Positions 42,890 to 51,529 are shown, numbered from the stretch's first letter. The stretch is 64,000 nucleotides of DNA from Diaminobutyricibacter sp049994905 (GCF_049994905.1 NZ_CP188258.1:3100001-3164000), one strand, 5' to 3'. Program-made: numbers and translations. Notes: generated by a model not told the origin, from the letters alone.

Positions 42890-43255
42890 CTACTCGACGC
42901 GGGCCGCGAGGTCGGTGAGGAGCTGGTGGAAGAGGGCTGGAGTGTCGGCGATGACGGCGCGGCCGGTGATGGGGCCCGCCCAGTGGGCGGTCTGCGCGAC
43001 GTTGACGAGTTCGTGTTCGACCCGGGCGCCCTCTTCATCGGGCAGCACCCGGTATTCGCCGCGGTACCACCATCCGCCCTGCACGACGAGCGTGCGCGTC
43101 TCGTCATGGCGGAGGAAGAAGGATGCCTGGCCGGCCTGCGGAGTCACGAGATCAGCGAGGGCGTCGTACGTCGTGTCGGGGTCGGCGTGCACGACGCCGG
43201 CGAGCGCAAGCACTGGCGTGTTCTTCGCGGGCCGTTCGAGTGGCGCTTCCTGCAT
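42890..43255 (-). CDS. Hypothetical protein, possible SRPBCC-type fold
   Basis: A 121-residue soluble protein. Alternating strands (ETRTLVVQGGWWYRGEYRVLP, ARVEHELVNVA) and a C-terminal helix (LFHQLLTDLAARVE) suggest a small lipid- or polyketide-binding START/SRPBCC fold, but no diagnostic motif is present. ATG at 43255 follows a GGGGG site. Codon use is like its neighbours. It lies between the amidase and a hairpin. Function unknown. Confidence 0.65.
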   Translation of the reverse strand: MQEAPLERPAKNTPVLALAGVVHADPDTTYDALADLVTPQAGQASFFLRHDETRTLVVQGGWWYRGEYRVLPDEEGARVEHELVNVAQTAHWAGPITGRAVIADTPALFHQLLTDLAARVE

Positions 43256-43280
43256 CCCCCGATGCTACGCAATAAATGGA

Positions 43281-43313
43281 CGGGACCGGCAGGTATCGTC
43301 CCTGCCGGTCCCG
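43281..43313. terminator. Hairpin between VOC protein and hypothetical gene
   Basis: A 13-base perfect stem (CGGGACCGGCAGG at 43281-43293, complement at 43301-43313) with a 7-base loop. On the plus strand GTTTTCG follows. It probably ends the minus-strand VOC-gene transcript or acts in both directions. Confidence 0.65.
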
Positions 43314-43456
43314 GTTTTCGCATCTGCCTCGCCACGACCCGGTTACCATCTTTTGCGTGGCATCCGGACCGTCGATGACGTCAGTCTCAATCTAGGTCGG
43401 CCCGGGGTGGCAGAACCAAACCCCCACCGTTTCCGAAACCGGGTGAAAGGGAACGC
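43314..43456 (+). other. Non-coding segment with c-di-AMP-riboswitch-like blocks (remnant?)
   Basis: No gene. The plus strand carries GGGGTGGCAGAACCAA, then CCGAAACCGGGTGAAAGGG, in the order GAACCAA...GGGTGAA seen in ydaO-type c-di-AMP riboswitches. The conserved 3' block with CCGACAGCTAACC is not recognisable and no plus-strand gene follows, so at best this is a decayed copy. A dyad CACCGTTTCCGAAACCGGGTG is also present. Confidence 0.25.
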
Positions 43457-43891
43457 TCAGCTTTCGAGCCGGCCGCGTTCTTCGAAGAGGGTGATGTGCA
43501 GGTCTGCGGGAGCATCGAGCCGGGCGTTCAGGGACTGCCATGGTGTCAGCGTCGGCGCGGCGACCAGGGCTGCACCCGCATCCACCAGGTCTGCGGTCAC
43601 CGCAGCGGTGTCGCCGACTTCGAAGGCGAGCCGGATGTGCGGTGCGACCTGCCTGCCGACTTCCACCTCGTCGATCATGCGCTTCTGTGCCGGGTTCGCG
43701 ATTTCGAGGGTCGCTCGTCCGGCGTCGAGGATCGTCACCAGCGCACCCCCGTCAGCTGCGTACGACTCCTGTTCGGGCAACCCGAGCACTTCCCGGTAGA
43801 ACGCGAGCGCCGCCCCGTAGTCTTCTGCTTCGACGACGACCCGCAGTTGCCTCACCCGGGGTTTCGCCTCGTTGCCGGTCGCATCATCCAT
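43457..43891 (-). CDS. VOC family protein (glyoxalase/bleomycin-resistance fold)
   Basis: A 144-residue protein of two beta-alpha-beta-beta-beta repeats: VRQLRVVVEAEDYGAALAFYREVLG at the start and HIRLAFEVGDTAAVTADLVDAG in the second half. FYREVLGLPEQESYA is the typical first-repeat hallmark. VOC proteins bind metals and act as lyases, dioxygenases or drug-binding proteins. The gene is divergent from an SMR efflux gene by 70 bases; joint drug resistance is possible but unproven. Confidence 0.87.
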   Translation of the reverse strand: MDDATGNEAKPRVRQLRVVVEAEDYGAALAFYREVLGLPEQESYAADGGALVTILDAGRATLEIANPAQKRMIDEVEVGRQVAPHIRLAFEVGDTAAVTADLVDAGAALVAAPTLTPWQSLNARLDAPADLHITLFEERGRLES

Positions 43892-43961
43892 GAACCCGCC
43901 TCCTTATCGGTACGTTTGCTCCAGATCGGGTATCCGCGCCCGACGACAGGAGCAACCGAGC

Positions 43962-44294
43962 ATGCTGGGCTACGTATTCCTCGCGATCGCGATCGTCACC
44001 GAGGTCATCGCGACGACGTTCCTCAAGTTCACGTCCGGCCCCGACCCCAAGTGGTGGGCCTACCTGATCGTGATCGTCGGCTACCTCGCCTCGTTCGCCG
44101 CCCTCTCCCAGTCACTGACACGCGGAGTGCCCCTCGGCGTCGCCTACGCGATCTGGTCGGCGGTCGGAGTCGTGCTGATCGTCCTCATCTCGTGGGTGTT
44201 CTTCCATGAGTCGCTCACCTGGGTGCAGCTCGTCGGCATCGTGCTCGTCATCGCCGGCGTCGGCCTCCTGGAGCTCGGCGGCAAGCACGCGTGA
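43962..44294 (+). CDS. SMR family multidrug efflux transporter
   Basis: A 110-residue protein with four membrane helices, the size of EmrE. The proton- and drug-binding glutamate is in AIVTEVIATTFLKFT (about residue 13). GVPLGVAYAIWSAVGVVLIVLI and the final VQLVGIVLVIAGVGLLELGG fit the SMR family, including the dimer motif. ATG at 43962 with CAGGAGC upstream; the longer frame is not used. It exports cationic drugs or guanidinium-type compounds; subgroup undetermined. Confidence 0.92.
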   Translation: MLGYVFLAIAIVTEVIATTFLKFTSGPDPKWWAYLIVIVGYLASFAALSQSLTRGVPLGVAYAIWSAVGVVLIVLISWVFFHESLTWVQLVGIVLVIAGVGLLELGGKHA

Positions 44295-44318
44295 CCGCAG
44301 CCGGCCGCGCGGCCGGGA

Positions 44319-44885
44319 TCAGAACTTGCGTGTGAACGGCATGGGCTTGCGCATCCGGATCAGCAGCAGCAGCGGAACCAGCACGTACGGTCCGTTGTAG
44401 AGCAGGAAGATGATCGGCTGCGGCGTGCGCTGGGCGGCGTCGCCGAAGAACTCGACGCCGAAGATCGGGATGGCCGTGAGGCTGATGATCATGGTCGCGT
44501 AGATCACGCTCGGCAACTGGATCCAGTTATAGCCCTTGACCAGGCAGATGTTGAGCAGCACATAGAACGGCAGGTAAATGAACGCCGACGTGCCCGTGAT
44601 GAATCGCAGCCAGATCGGCGGGTTCTCGTAGAGCGGGTCGTACTGCGAGGAGTAGGTGTAGTTCCACTGTGCGAACAGGTTGTGGGTCGTCGCCGTCTGC
44701 GGGATGCCGAGGGTCGGGATGGCGTCGCTGATGATGCAGGTCACGATGAACAGCGAAAACATCACCAGGAAGAAGATGTCGATCGGGCGCTGCCGCAGCG
44801 TCAGGTTCGGGGGCGTTACCGCAGCGGATGCGGTGAGCTTGTCATCTTTGGGGGTCACGGTGGTCACGAACGACACCTTAGTCAC
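44319..44885 (-). CDS. EXPERA-domain (emopamil-binding/TMEM97-like) membrane protein
   Basis: A 188-residue protein with four hydrophobic helices. RPIDIFFLVMFSLFIVTCI with an Asp in the first helix, the Glu-Asn-Pro turn YENPPIWLRFITGTSAFIY, and YATMIISLTAIPIF match the EXPERA fold of sterol isomerases and TMEM97. Bacterial roles are not established. GTG start at 44885. It is 18 bases downstream of a lipoprotein gene transcribed the other way round in the same direction of the strand (stop 44904), so it begins just after that stop. Confidence 0.75.
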   Translation of the reverse strand: MTKVSFVTTVTPKDDKLTASAAVTPPNLTLRQRPIDIFFLVMFSLFIVTCIISDAIPTLGIPQTATTHNLFAQWNYTYSSQYDPLYENPPIWLRFITGTSAFIYLPFYVLLNICLVKGYNWIQLPSVIYATMIISLTAIPIFGVEFFGDAAQRTPQPIIFLLYNGPYVLVPLLLLIRMRKPMPFTRKF

Positions 44886-44903
44886 TTCGCGACCGGTTGC
44901 CTG

Positions 44904-45644
44904 CTAAGGCATGGGTGCGGGCAGCGAAGAGACGACCTTGTTCACCTGCTGCAGCAGGGCCACGGCAGCTGCCCTCACTTCTGCGGGCGGCTTCGTGTGC
45001 AGGTTCCATGCGTAGCCGACGAATCCGTAGTCGGGGGTGAGTTCGTAGAACGCGCACAGCCTTCCCCCGGGCTCGCAGTAGGTGTAGGAATCCGGCGCGA
45101 TCGTCGTCGGCGTCTCCGGCCAGCTGAGACCGGCTCGGTATGTGTCGAACACCTGGCGAGTCACCCAGGGAACAACCGAGATCTGCACCGTCGCCGTGGC
45201 GGGATCGTAGATGTCGCCGCCCGCCCAGAGGCATCTGAGTGCTCCGGCCCGGTGGTCCGCGAAGCTTGCCGGGGCGATCCCGGGGACGTAAGCCGTCGGC
45301 TCGTTGGCCTCGTCCGCGTCCTGGAGGATCACGGACAGGGGAACCACCTGGTCGCATGTGGCGTGCACCCGGACGGTCGGGCCGAGCGATGGCGGCGCCG
45401 TCGTCGGGGAGGGCACGTGCGACGGCGAGGGCGACGATGACGGCGAGGGGGACGGGGAGCCCGTCGGCACGGTCACGGACGGATCCGTCGGAAGAGGCGT
45501 CGCGGTATCCGTTGGAGGGGGTTCTGTCACGTCGGCGGCGTGCGGGCTGGCAGCGGCATGCGGGACTCCCGCGCTGCAGCCGGACAAGACGAGCGCAAGT
45601 CCGACGGCGATCCCCACGAACACCTGAGTGCGGTGCACAGTCAT
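44904..45644 (-). CDS. Putative lipoprotein with long Ser/Pro-rich linker
   Basis: A 246-residue secreted protein. The lipobox is LVLSGC at about residues 18-23. A disordered Ser/Thr/Pro linker (about residues 35-85, SPSPSSSPSPSH) leads to a domain beginning VRVHATCDQVVPLSV. It shares the opening TCDxxVP, the LRCLW segment and the C-terminal alanine-rich helix with the two longer lipoproteins upstream. ATG preceded by GGGAGGAAT. It starts 25 bases after the neighbouring lipoprotein stops, so they are likely cotranscribed. Function unknown. Confidence 0.78.
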   Translation of the reverse strand: MTVHRTQVFVGIAVGLALVLSGCSAGVPHAAASPHAADVTEPPPTDTATPLPTDPSVTVPTGSPSPSPSSSPSPSHVPSPTTAPPSLGPTVRVHATCDQVVPLSVILQDADEANEPTAYVPGIAPASFADHRAGALRCLWAGGDIYDPATATVQISVVPWVTRQVFDTYRAGLSWPETPTTIAPDSYTYCEPGGRLCAFYELTPDYGFVGYAWNLHTKPPAEVRAAAVALLQQVNKVVSSLPAPMP

Positions 45645-45669
45645 ATTCCTCCCTCGGAATGAACGACCT

Positions 45670-46764
45670 CTAGTGATACCCGAGGTTCGAGAGGACCGCT
45701 TTCGCCATGGCCGTCAACTGGTCGAGTCGCGCCGTCGCGTCACCCACCTGCACCCATCCGCCGCCCGCGACGACATCGAGCGTCCCGGTCTTCTGATCGT
45801 AGAGCGCCCGATCGCCGACCCCGGTGACGACCTGCCCTGGGGCACCACCGCTCGCGACCCGGGCGCGCTCCGCGGTGTCGACGTACAACGCGCCTCCGGG
45901 CAGCACAGCAAGCTCGAGGGAGAACGTTCCGGACGTCGCAGTGAGTATGCAGTAGTACGAGTCGACGAGTTGGGCCGCTCCGAGTGTCGAGATGGCATCC
46001 TCGCCCCCTTCCCCCTTGGCTTCGTGGGGACCCTCGATCGGGAACACTGTCGTGATCTGCGCGGGCGTCGCCAATTGGTTACACGTCGAGGCACCGTTGA
46101 TCGACCCCGCCGACGGTTCCCAGAGCGCACTAGGTGGGGCGAACGCCGAGACCGCACTGTTGACGCTGCTGAAGAGCGTCGCCATAGCTGCGTCCGTCCT
46201 CGAATCGACCGTGTTGCCGGCCCTTGCCACCGACCCTGCCACGCCGTAGCCGTTGACGAGTTCGCGGAAGACGCACGACGTCGCCCAACCCATGAAGTTA
46301 CAGAACGAGTACGAATCCGCGCCGTAAGCGGCTTGACGATCCTCGCCTCCGACGCCGATGCCGTGGCGTTCGTCATCGAATGCGGACGTGGTCACATCTG
46401 GCACGATCGTGACGTACACATTGGTCGTCTCGAGGTAGGAACGCGCCGGATCGCTGCTCCACCGGCAGGTCAGCGCACCCTCCCGATCATCGGCGTACGA
46501 AACCGGATTCGCCGAGCGTTCGGGCTTCGCCGCTACGACGGAGACTCCCGCCGCAGCATCGGCGGCAGCGTGCGGCACGAGCGCATCGCAGGTAGTGGGT
46601 ACACGGACGGTCGGCCCTGCCTCCGCCGGCGTTGGCGTGGGTGTCGCACTGGGAGCCGCCACCACGGGGGCGTTCGTGTGCACCGCGACAGGTGCCGCGC
46701 ATCCGGAGAGTGTTGCGATCGAGACCACTGCGAGAACGACGGTGACCCCGTGCTGGTACCTCAT
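45670..46764 (-). CDS. Putative two-domain lipoprotein (paralogue 1)
   Basis: A 364-residue secreted protein with lipobox TLSGC (about residues 18-22) and the linker NAPVVAAPSATPTPTP. Two similar domains follow: one starting VRVPTTCDALVP (about residue 53) and one starting STCNQLATPAQI (about residue 225), each with a Cys-rich strand (LTCRWSS, YYCILTA). The N-terminus is nearly identical to that of the gene at 46942-47997, and the promoter is a duplicate. Role unknown; ligand binding at the cell surface is only a guess. Confidence 0.8.
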   Translation of the reverse strand: MRYQHGVTVVLAVVSIATLSGCAAPVAVHTNAPVVAAPSATPTPTPAEAGPTVRVPTTCDALVPHAAADAAAGVSVVAAKPERSANPVSYADDREGALTCRWSSDPARSYLETTNVYVTIVPDVTTSAFDDERHGIGVGGEDRQAAYGADSYSFCNFMGWATSCVFRELVNGYGVAGSVARAGNTVDSRTDAAMATLFSSVNSAVSAFAPPSALWEPSAGSINGASTCNQLATPAQITTVFPIEGPHEAKGEGGEDAISTLGAAQLVDSYYCILTATSGTFSLELAVLPGGALYVDTAERARVASGGAPGQVVTGVGDRALYDQKTGTLDVVAGGGWVQVGDATARLDQLTAMAKAVLSNLGYH

Positions 46765-46934
46765 ATTCCCCCCTAGGCATGATCCATCGTGTGGACCTGT
46801 AGCGGGATACTAGCCGACGGCGACCGCTGCCAGCGCGCAGGATGCGAAACCGTTACTTGAGGGATTTCTGAATGAGAAGTTCTCGTGCATCTTGATGGAT
46901 GCCTCGGCACCCTTGTCGGCGATGACCGCGATCA
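46755..46934 (-). repeat. Direct repeat copy A (lipoprotein start, promoter, GNAT fragment)
   Basis: Nearly identical to 47988-48234 except for a 67-base deletion after position 46876. It covers the start codon and promoter of the 45670-46764 lipoprotein and runs into a piece of a GNAT gene. This marks a tandem duplication. The -10 TAGTAT lies on the minus strand at 46812-46807 (copy B: 48045-48040). Confidence 0.9.
46853..46934 (-). pseudogene. GNAT acetyltransferase fragment (3' end remnant)
   Basis: These 82 bases match the last 149 bases of the intact GNAT gene at 48086-48664, with 67 bases missing in the middle, which shifts the frame. The stop codon TAA is kept at 46853-46855. The remaining 5' part of the gene is absent. 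It is a decayed by-product of the tandem duplication. Confidence 0.85.
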
Positions 46935-46941
46935 GCTGAAA

Positions 46942-47997
46942 CTAGCCCCGCATGTAGCCGTTATTCGTGAGGACCACTTGTGCGAGGGCGACCAGCTGAT
47001 CGTCGGTGGCACCTGTGGCCCCGACCTGCACCCAGCCATCAGCGGCGATCACGTTCAGGTCGCCGTCCCCACCGATGAAAGCCGAGTCGCCGAGACCTGA
47101 GATGTCCCGCGCGCCGTCCGTCCTGACCTGGGATGCGTAGACGGCTCCACCAGGAAGAACGGCAACGCGTGCGTCGGCATTCGACGGCCCGTCCGATGTC
47201 CAGATGCAGTTGTACCCACCGACCTGGCGGTCGACGTCGAACAGGGAAGTCGAGTACTCGCCGTCGTCACTCTTCGACACTCGGGCCGAGACAAGTCCGA
47301 CGGTCGCCGCGAGCTGGTCTGCCGTCGCCAGACCATCGCAATCCGTGGTCCCTCGCAGGTCAGGCGTCGGCTTCCACAGCGAGTCAGGCGCGGGCAGCGC
47401 CGAGACGATCCCGTAGACGCGCTCGAGGAATGACTGCGACGCGGTGGGCGGGACTGTGGTTCCGGCGCCGCCCACGATGTAGCCACTGGCTCCGTAGCCG
47501 GAGGTGAGGAAGAAGAACCCGCCGAACCCACTGCTCGGGTGGACCAGATAGGTGTCGGGGCCGACCGTTGACGGTGTCCCGCCCCCCGATTCTCCGTTGA
47601 GGAAGTACTCGAATCCATCACGTGTAGCGTCCGGCGCCACCGTCACGTATACCGTCACCGAGCCGTCAGCCCCAGAGGGCTTCCCGTTCGACCACTCGCA
47701 CTCGAGCGATCCAACCCGGGCATTGCCGTAGCCGGTGGGATTCATCGTGTGCTCCCGCGCAACCGGCGACAGGTTCGCGCCCGTCAGAGGCTGGATGATC
47801 GCTGCCGGCATCAGCTCGTCACAGGTGGTGTGCACCCGGAGGGTCGGCCCTGTCGCCACCGGCGTCGGCGTGGGAGTAGCGCTGGGAGCCGCCACCACGG
47901 GGGCGTTCGTTTTCACTGCGACAGCTGCCGCGCATCCGGTGAGCGTTGCGATTGAGACCGCCGCGATAATCACCGCGGCGATGCGTCGGTACCTCAT
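46942..47997 (-). CDS. Putative two-domain lipoprotein (paralogue 2)
   Basis: A 351-residue paralogue of the preceding lipoprotein. Lipobox TLTGC at about residues 18-22, then NAPVVAAPSATPTPTP and a first domain from VRVHTTCDELMP; the second domain begins TTDCDGLATADQL near residue 210. Similarity to paralogue 1 is very high in the first 50 residues and lower afterwards, so the sensing or binding part has diverged more. It lies between repeat copies A and B. ATG preceded by GGGGGGAAT. Function unknown. Confidence 0.8.
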   Translation of the reverse strand: MRYRRIAAVIIAAVSIATLTGCAAAVAVKTNAPVVAAPSATPTPTPVATGPTLRVHTTCDELMPAAIIQPLTGANLSPVAREHTMNPTGYGNARVGSLECEWSNGKPSGADGSVTVYVTVAPDATRDGFEYFLNGESGGGTPSTVGPDTYLVHPSSGFGGFFFLTSGYGASGYIVGGAGTTVPPTASQSFLERVYGIVSALPAPDSLWKPTPDLRGTTDCDGLATADQLAATVGLVSARVSKSDDGEYSTSLFDVDRQVGGYNCIWTSDGPSNADARVAVLPGGAVYASQVRTDGARDISGLGDSAFIGGDGDLNVIAADGWVQVGATGATDDQLVALAQVVLTNNGYMRG

Positions 47998-48234
47998 ATT
48001 CCCCCCTAGGCATGATCCATCGTGTGGACCTGTAGCGGGATACTAGCCGACGGCGACCGCAGTCACCGCGCAGGATGCGAAACCGTTACTTGAGGGATTT
48101 CTGCATGAGCACGGTGCCGAGCCAGCGGTCGAATTTGTAGCCGACCCTGCCCATCTCGCCGATCTTGGTGAACCCGAAATTCTCGTGCATCTTGATGGAT
48201 GCTTCGGCACCCTTGTCGGCGATGACCGCGATCA
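47988..48234 (-). repeat. Direct repeat copy B (lipoprotein start, promoter, GNAT 3' end)
   Basis: Full-length partner of 46755-46934. It contains the start and promoter of paralogue 2 and the 3' end of the intact GNAT gene. Copy B looks ancestral because its GNAT gene is complete. Confidence 0.9.
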
Positions 48235-48664
48235 TCTCTTTCAGCCCCGCCGCCTTCGACTCGTCGATGAGCGCCTGCATCAGGACGGGCCCGAGACCCT
48301 TGCCGGTGGACGCCGCACCCAGGTAGATCGAGTTCTCGACCGTGAACCGGTAGGCGCGTTTCTGCTTCCACGGGGAGACGAGCGCATAGCCGAGGATCTG
48401 CCCGCTCGGCGACACGGCGACGATGAACGGCATGTTCAGCTTCTTGAGGTAGGCGAACTTCGATTTCCACTCGCGCAGCGTCATCGCGTCTTCGTCGAAG
48501 GTCACCGTGCTGTTGGCGACGTAGTGGTTGTAGATCTCGCGCACCCAGGGGAGGTCGCCGGCAACCGCATCCCGGATCGAGTACTCGAACGGAGGCTCTT
48601 CGGGCGCAGGCTTGCGCAGGTGGCGCGGAAGCTCGCGCCGCGTCTCGTATTCCTCCTCAAGCAC
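48086..48664 (-). CDS. GNAT family N-acetyltransferase (phosphinothricin acetyltransferase-like)
   Basis: A 192-residue acetyltransferase. The N-terminal 30 residues are a charged extension (EEEYETRRELPRHLRKPAPEE); the GNAT core begins YSIRDAVAGDLPWVREIYNHYV, and the acetyl-CoA loop is YLGAASTGKGLGPVLMQAL (Q/RxxGxG/A region). HENFGFTKIGEMGRVGYKFDRW matches the Pat/Bar branch that acetylates phosphinothricin or methionine sulfone. A fragment of its 3' end is duplicated at 46853-46934. Confidence 0.9.
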   Translation of the reverse strand: MLEEEYETRRELPRHLRKPAPEEPPFEYSIRDAVAGDLPWVREIYNHYVANSTVTFDEDAMTLREWKSKFAYLKKLNMPFIVAVSPSGQILGYALVSPWKQKRAYRFTVENSIYLGAASTGKGLGPVLMQALIDESKAAGLKEMIAVIADKGAEASIKMHENFGFTKIGEMGRVGYKFDRWLGTVLMQKSLK

Positions 48665-48717
48665 CCTGCGAGTTTACGCCAGCACTGTTTCGGCCACGTA
48701 AACGCCAGGAGCCGGAT

Positions 48718-49410
48718 TCAGTCTTCGAGACTCCAGTCGACGGGCTGCGAGCCGAGCCGCTCGAGCAGGTCGTTCGCTCGCGAGAACGGTCGGGAACCGA
48801 AGAATCCGCGGGATGCGGAGAGCGGGCTCGGATGTGCGGACTCGATGACCGGCGTCGCACCGAGCATCGGCTTCAGGGTGCCAGCATCCCGGCCCCACAG
48901 GATCGCCACGAACGGCCTGTCCCGGGCGACGAGGGTGCGGATGGCGTGGTCGGTGACCTGCTCCCATCCCTTACCGCGGTGCGATGCCGGCTCGCCGGGC
49001 CGTACCGTGAGCACCCTGTTCAGCAGCATGACGCCGTGCCGGCTCCACCCGGTCAGGTCGCCGTGGGCGGGCGGCGTCACGCCCAGGTCGGAGCGCAGTT
49101 CCGTATAGATGTTCTGCAGGCTGCGCGGCAGCGGGCGCACGTGCCGTTCGACGGCGAACGAGAGGCCGATCGGGTGCCCGGGCGTGGGGTACGGGTCTTG
49201 CCCGACGATGAGCACCTGCACGTCGTCGAGTGGCGCGGCGAAGGCCCTGAGCACGTTCGGCCCGGCCGGCAGGTAGCCGCGGCCGGCGGCCGTCTCGCCA
49301 CGCAGAAATTCGCCCATCGCCGCGATCCGGTCGGCGACCGGCTCCAGCGCGCGAGACCATCCGGGGTCCATCGAGCCGTCTGCCGCCAGTTCGGCGAGGG
49401 TCTTGGGCAC
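48718..49410 (-). CDS. ung: Uracil-DNA glycosylase
   Basis: A 230-residue family 1 UDG that removes uracil from DNA. The water-activating motif [16 protein letters not shown] and the minor-groove loop [13 protein letters not shown] are both intact, and [11 protein letters not shown] completes the active site. The start is one of two adjacent GTG codons (49410 or 49413), just after the stop of the upstream phosphoribosyltransferase gene; the frame further upstream is a shadow. The two genes are probably cotranscribed. Confidence 0.95.
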   Translation of the reverse strand: MPKTLAELAADGSMDPGWSRALEPVADRIAAMGEFLRGETAAGRGYLPAGPNVLRAFAAPLDDVQVLIVGQDPYPTPGHPIGLSFAVERHVRPLPRSLQNIYTELRSDLGVTPPAHGDLTGWSRHGVMLLNRVLTVRPGEPASHRGKGWEQVTDHAIRTLVARDRPFVAILWGRDAGTLKPMLGATPVIESAHPSPLSASRGFFGSRPFSRANDLLERLGSQPVDWSLED

Positions 49411-49420
49411 CACTGGCGAC

Positions 49421-49945
49421 CTATGCCCCGGCTGCGGCCGTGACCGGCGGCAGCGCGGACCACGGGAAGGTGATCCAGCGGGCGGTCCGCCGCCAGAAGA
49501 AGTCGGGCACGAGCACCGTACGCGGCTTGGTGTAGAGGCAGGCCGTGCGCACCTGCGCACCGCTGGCTTCGATCAGCTCCACGACCATGGCGAGCGTGCG
49601 CCCCGAATCGGAGACGTCGTCGACGAGGAGCACCCGTTTGGCGTCGAGTGCCGTCTGGTCGATCATCGGCGGGAGCACGACGGGTTCAGGGAGCCGCGAG
49701 TCGACGCCGGTGTAGAACTCGACGTTGAGCGCACCGCACGCCTTGATGCCGAGGGCGTACGACATGGCGCCGGCGAGGAGAAGGCCGCCGCGCGCGATTG
49801 CGACGACCAGATCAGGCTCGAAACCGCTCTCGACGACCTCGGAGGCGAGGTGCCTCGAGGCCTCCCCGAACTCGAGCCAGCCGAGCACTTCCCGTTCCGT
49901 TTCGGCGAGGACCGCGGTTCCTGAATCGTCGATGTCGGTGGCCAT
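49421..49945 (-). CDS. Phosphoribosyltransferase (purine/xanthine type)
   Basis: A 174-residue type I PRTase. The PRPP-binding loop is [21 protein letters not shown] (about residues 98-118), and [20 protein letters not shown] is the pyrophosphate-binding loop. The C-terminal aromatic FPWSALPPV resembles hypoxanthine/xanthine enzymes. It probably salvages a purine base. ATG at 49945 is preferred over the ATG at 50002 because it avoids overlap with the divergent MFS gene. Confidence 0.87.
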   Translation of the reverse strand: MATDIDDSGTAVLAETEREVLGWLEFGEASRHLASEVVESGFEPDLVVAIARGGLLLAGAMSYALGIKACGALNVEFYTGVDSRLPEPVVLPPMIDQTALDAKRVLLVDDVSDSGRTLAMVVELIEASGAQVRTACLYTKPRTVLVPDFFWRRTARWITFPWSALPPVTAAAGA

Positions 49946-49992
49946 CCATCTACCGTACCCGCCAGTGCTCACCGTGCTGTTAGCATCCTCCA

Positions 49993-51483
49993 ATGACGTC
50001 ATCGAAGACGGGTACCCGAACCCGCACGACCCGCGCGATCGGCATCACCGCCGGCCTGATCGGGTGGCTGTTCCTGGTGGAGATCACGAGTGGCATACTG
50101 CAGGGCTACTACGTGCCGCTCATCTCCGACATCGTCAAGCATCTCGGCATCCACGATGCCGACTACAACTGGTTCGAGGCGGCACAGCTGCTGTTGTCCG
50201 CGCTGGTGGTGCCCGTGCTCGCGAAGCTGGGCGACATGTTCGGCCACAAGCGCATCCTTCTGGTCGCAACCGTGTTCACGGCGGTCGCGTCGTGGGGCAT
50301 CGCGTTCGCCGGCAACTTCACCTCGTACCTCATCGCCTTCGCACTGCAGGGCTTCTACACGGTCTGGCTTCCGCTCGAGATCGCCCTCATCTTCGATCGC
50401 GGGCGCCGTACCGGTACCGCCGCATCCCGCACCCGGCGCGCAGCCGGCCTTCTCGTCGTCGCGCTCGAGGCCGGTGCGATCATCGGCGCACTCGCGGCGG
50501 GCAGGCTGTTCACCGCCTTCGGCCAGAACCTGCAGCTCACCCTGATCGTGCCCGCGATCGCCGTCTCGCTGGTCTTCTTCGCGATCTGGTTCGGCGTGCC
50601 GGAGTCGGAACCGATGCCGGGCAAGCGACGACTCGACGTCGTCGGATTCAGCATGCTGACCCTGTCGCTCCTGCTCATCACCTCGGGGCTCACCTTCCTG
50701 CGGATCAACGGCCCGGGTGCCTTCTGGGTGTGGGCACTGATCGTCGTCGGCGTGGCGGCGATCGTGCCCTTCGTGCGGTACGAGCTCAGGCAGGACGACC
50801 CTGCGATCGATATCCGCGTGTTCCGCCAGCCCAACATGTGGCCGGTGCAGCTGACCGCCGGTCTCATCGGCATCAGCCTGCTCGGTGCGCAGGCTCCGCT
50901 CAGCACCTTCGCGGGTACCGACCCGAAGAACGGCTACGGTCTCGGCCTCGACGCGAGCGCCCGCTCGACGCTGATCGGCGTCTACCTGGTCTCGATGATC
51001 GTCGGCGCGGTGCTGTTCCCGCTCGTGTCGAGGTGGACGCGGCCGCGGGTGGCGCTGATCGGCGCATCCTTCCTCGTCGCGATCGGCTACCTGCTGTTCC
51101 TGCCGTTCCACCAGGAGACCTGGCAGGTGATGGTGAACATGTCGATCGCCGGCATCGGTTCGGGCGCGCTCGTCGGCGCGCTGCCGGCCGCCGCCGCAGC
51201 TGCAGCGCCTCGCGGGCAGACCGGGATCGCCGCGGCACTCACGAACACCACCAAGACCATCGGCGGATCGTTCGCGTCCGCCGTGTTCGGAGTCGTGCTG
51301 CTCACGGGTGCAACCGCGGTCACCGCCACGGCAGCCAGCCTCTTCGGTTACATGCTGGTGTGGACGATCTGCGGACTCGGCGCCCTCGTCGCCGCCGTGC
51401 TGCTCTTCTTCGTGCCGAAGCTCGCGTTCGCCGACACGGCACCGGAAGAGGGCGTCGCCGAGGTTCCGGCTCCGGTCGCCTGA
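49993..51483 (+). CDS. MFS transporter
   Basis: A 496-residue membrane protein with 12-14 helices. The first helix is IGITAGLIGWLFLVEITSGIL, motif A is LAKLGDMFGHKRILLVATVF (about residues 75-95), and a central cytoplasmic loop carries ESEPMPGKRRLD. The C-terminal half has GIGSGALVGALPAAAAAAAPRG. The layout resembles DHA2-type drug exporters, but substrate is unknown. It is divergent from the phosphoribosyltransferase gene. Confidence 0.9.
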   Translation: MTSSKTGTRTRTTRAIGITAGLIGWLFLVEITSGILQGYYVPLISDIVKHLGIHDADYNWFEAAQLLLSALVVPVLAKLGDMFGHKRILLVATVFTAVASWGIAFAGNFTSYLIAFALQGFYTVWLPLEIALIFDRGRRTGTAASRTRRAAGLLVVALEAGAIIGALAAGRLFTAFGQNLQLTLIVPAIAVSLVFFAIWFGVPESEPMPGKRRLDVVGFSMLTLSLLLITSGLTFLRINGPGAFWVWALIVVGVAAIVPFVRYELRQDDPAIDIRVFRQPNMWPVQLTAGLIGISLLGAQAPLSTFAGTDPKNGYGLGLDASARSTLIGVYLVSMIVGAVLFPLVSRWTRPRVALIGASFLVAIGYLLFLPFHQETWQVMVNMSIAGIGSGALVGALPAAAAAAAPRGQTGIAAALTNTTKTIGGSFASAVFGVVLLTGATAVTATAASLFGYMLVWTICGLGALVAAVLLFFVPKLAFADTAPEEGVAEVPAPVA

Positions 51484-51529
51484 CGACGCCGATCGGGTGG
51501 CCGCCACCCGAACGCCATCCGCCCGCGTG

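Noticed and set aside
43276..43395. 39-codon plus-strand reading frame (ATG to TAG)
   Set aside because: It runs straight through a perfect terminator hairpin, has no ribosome-binding site and no recognisable protein.
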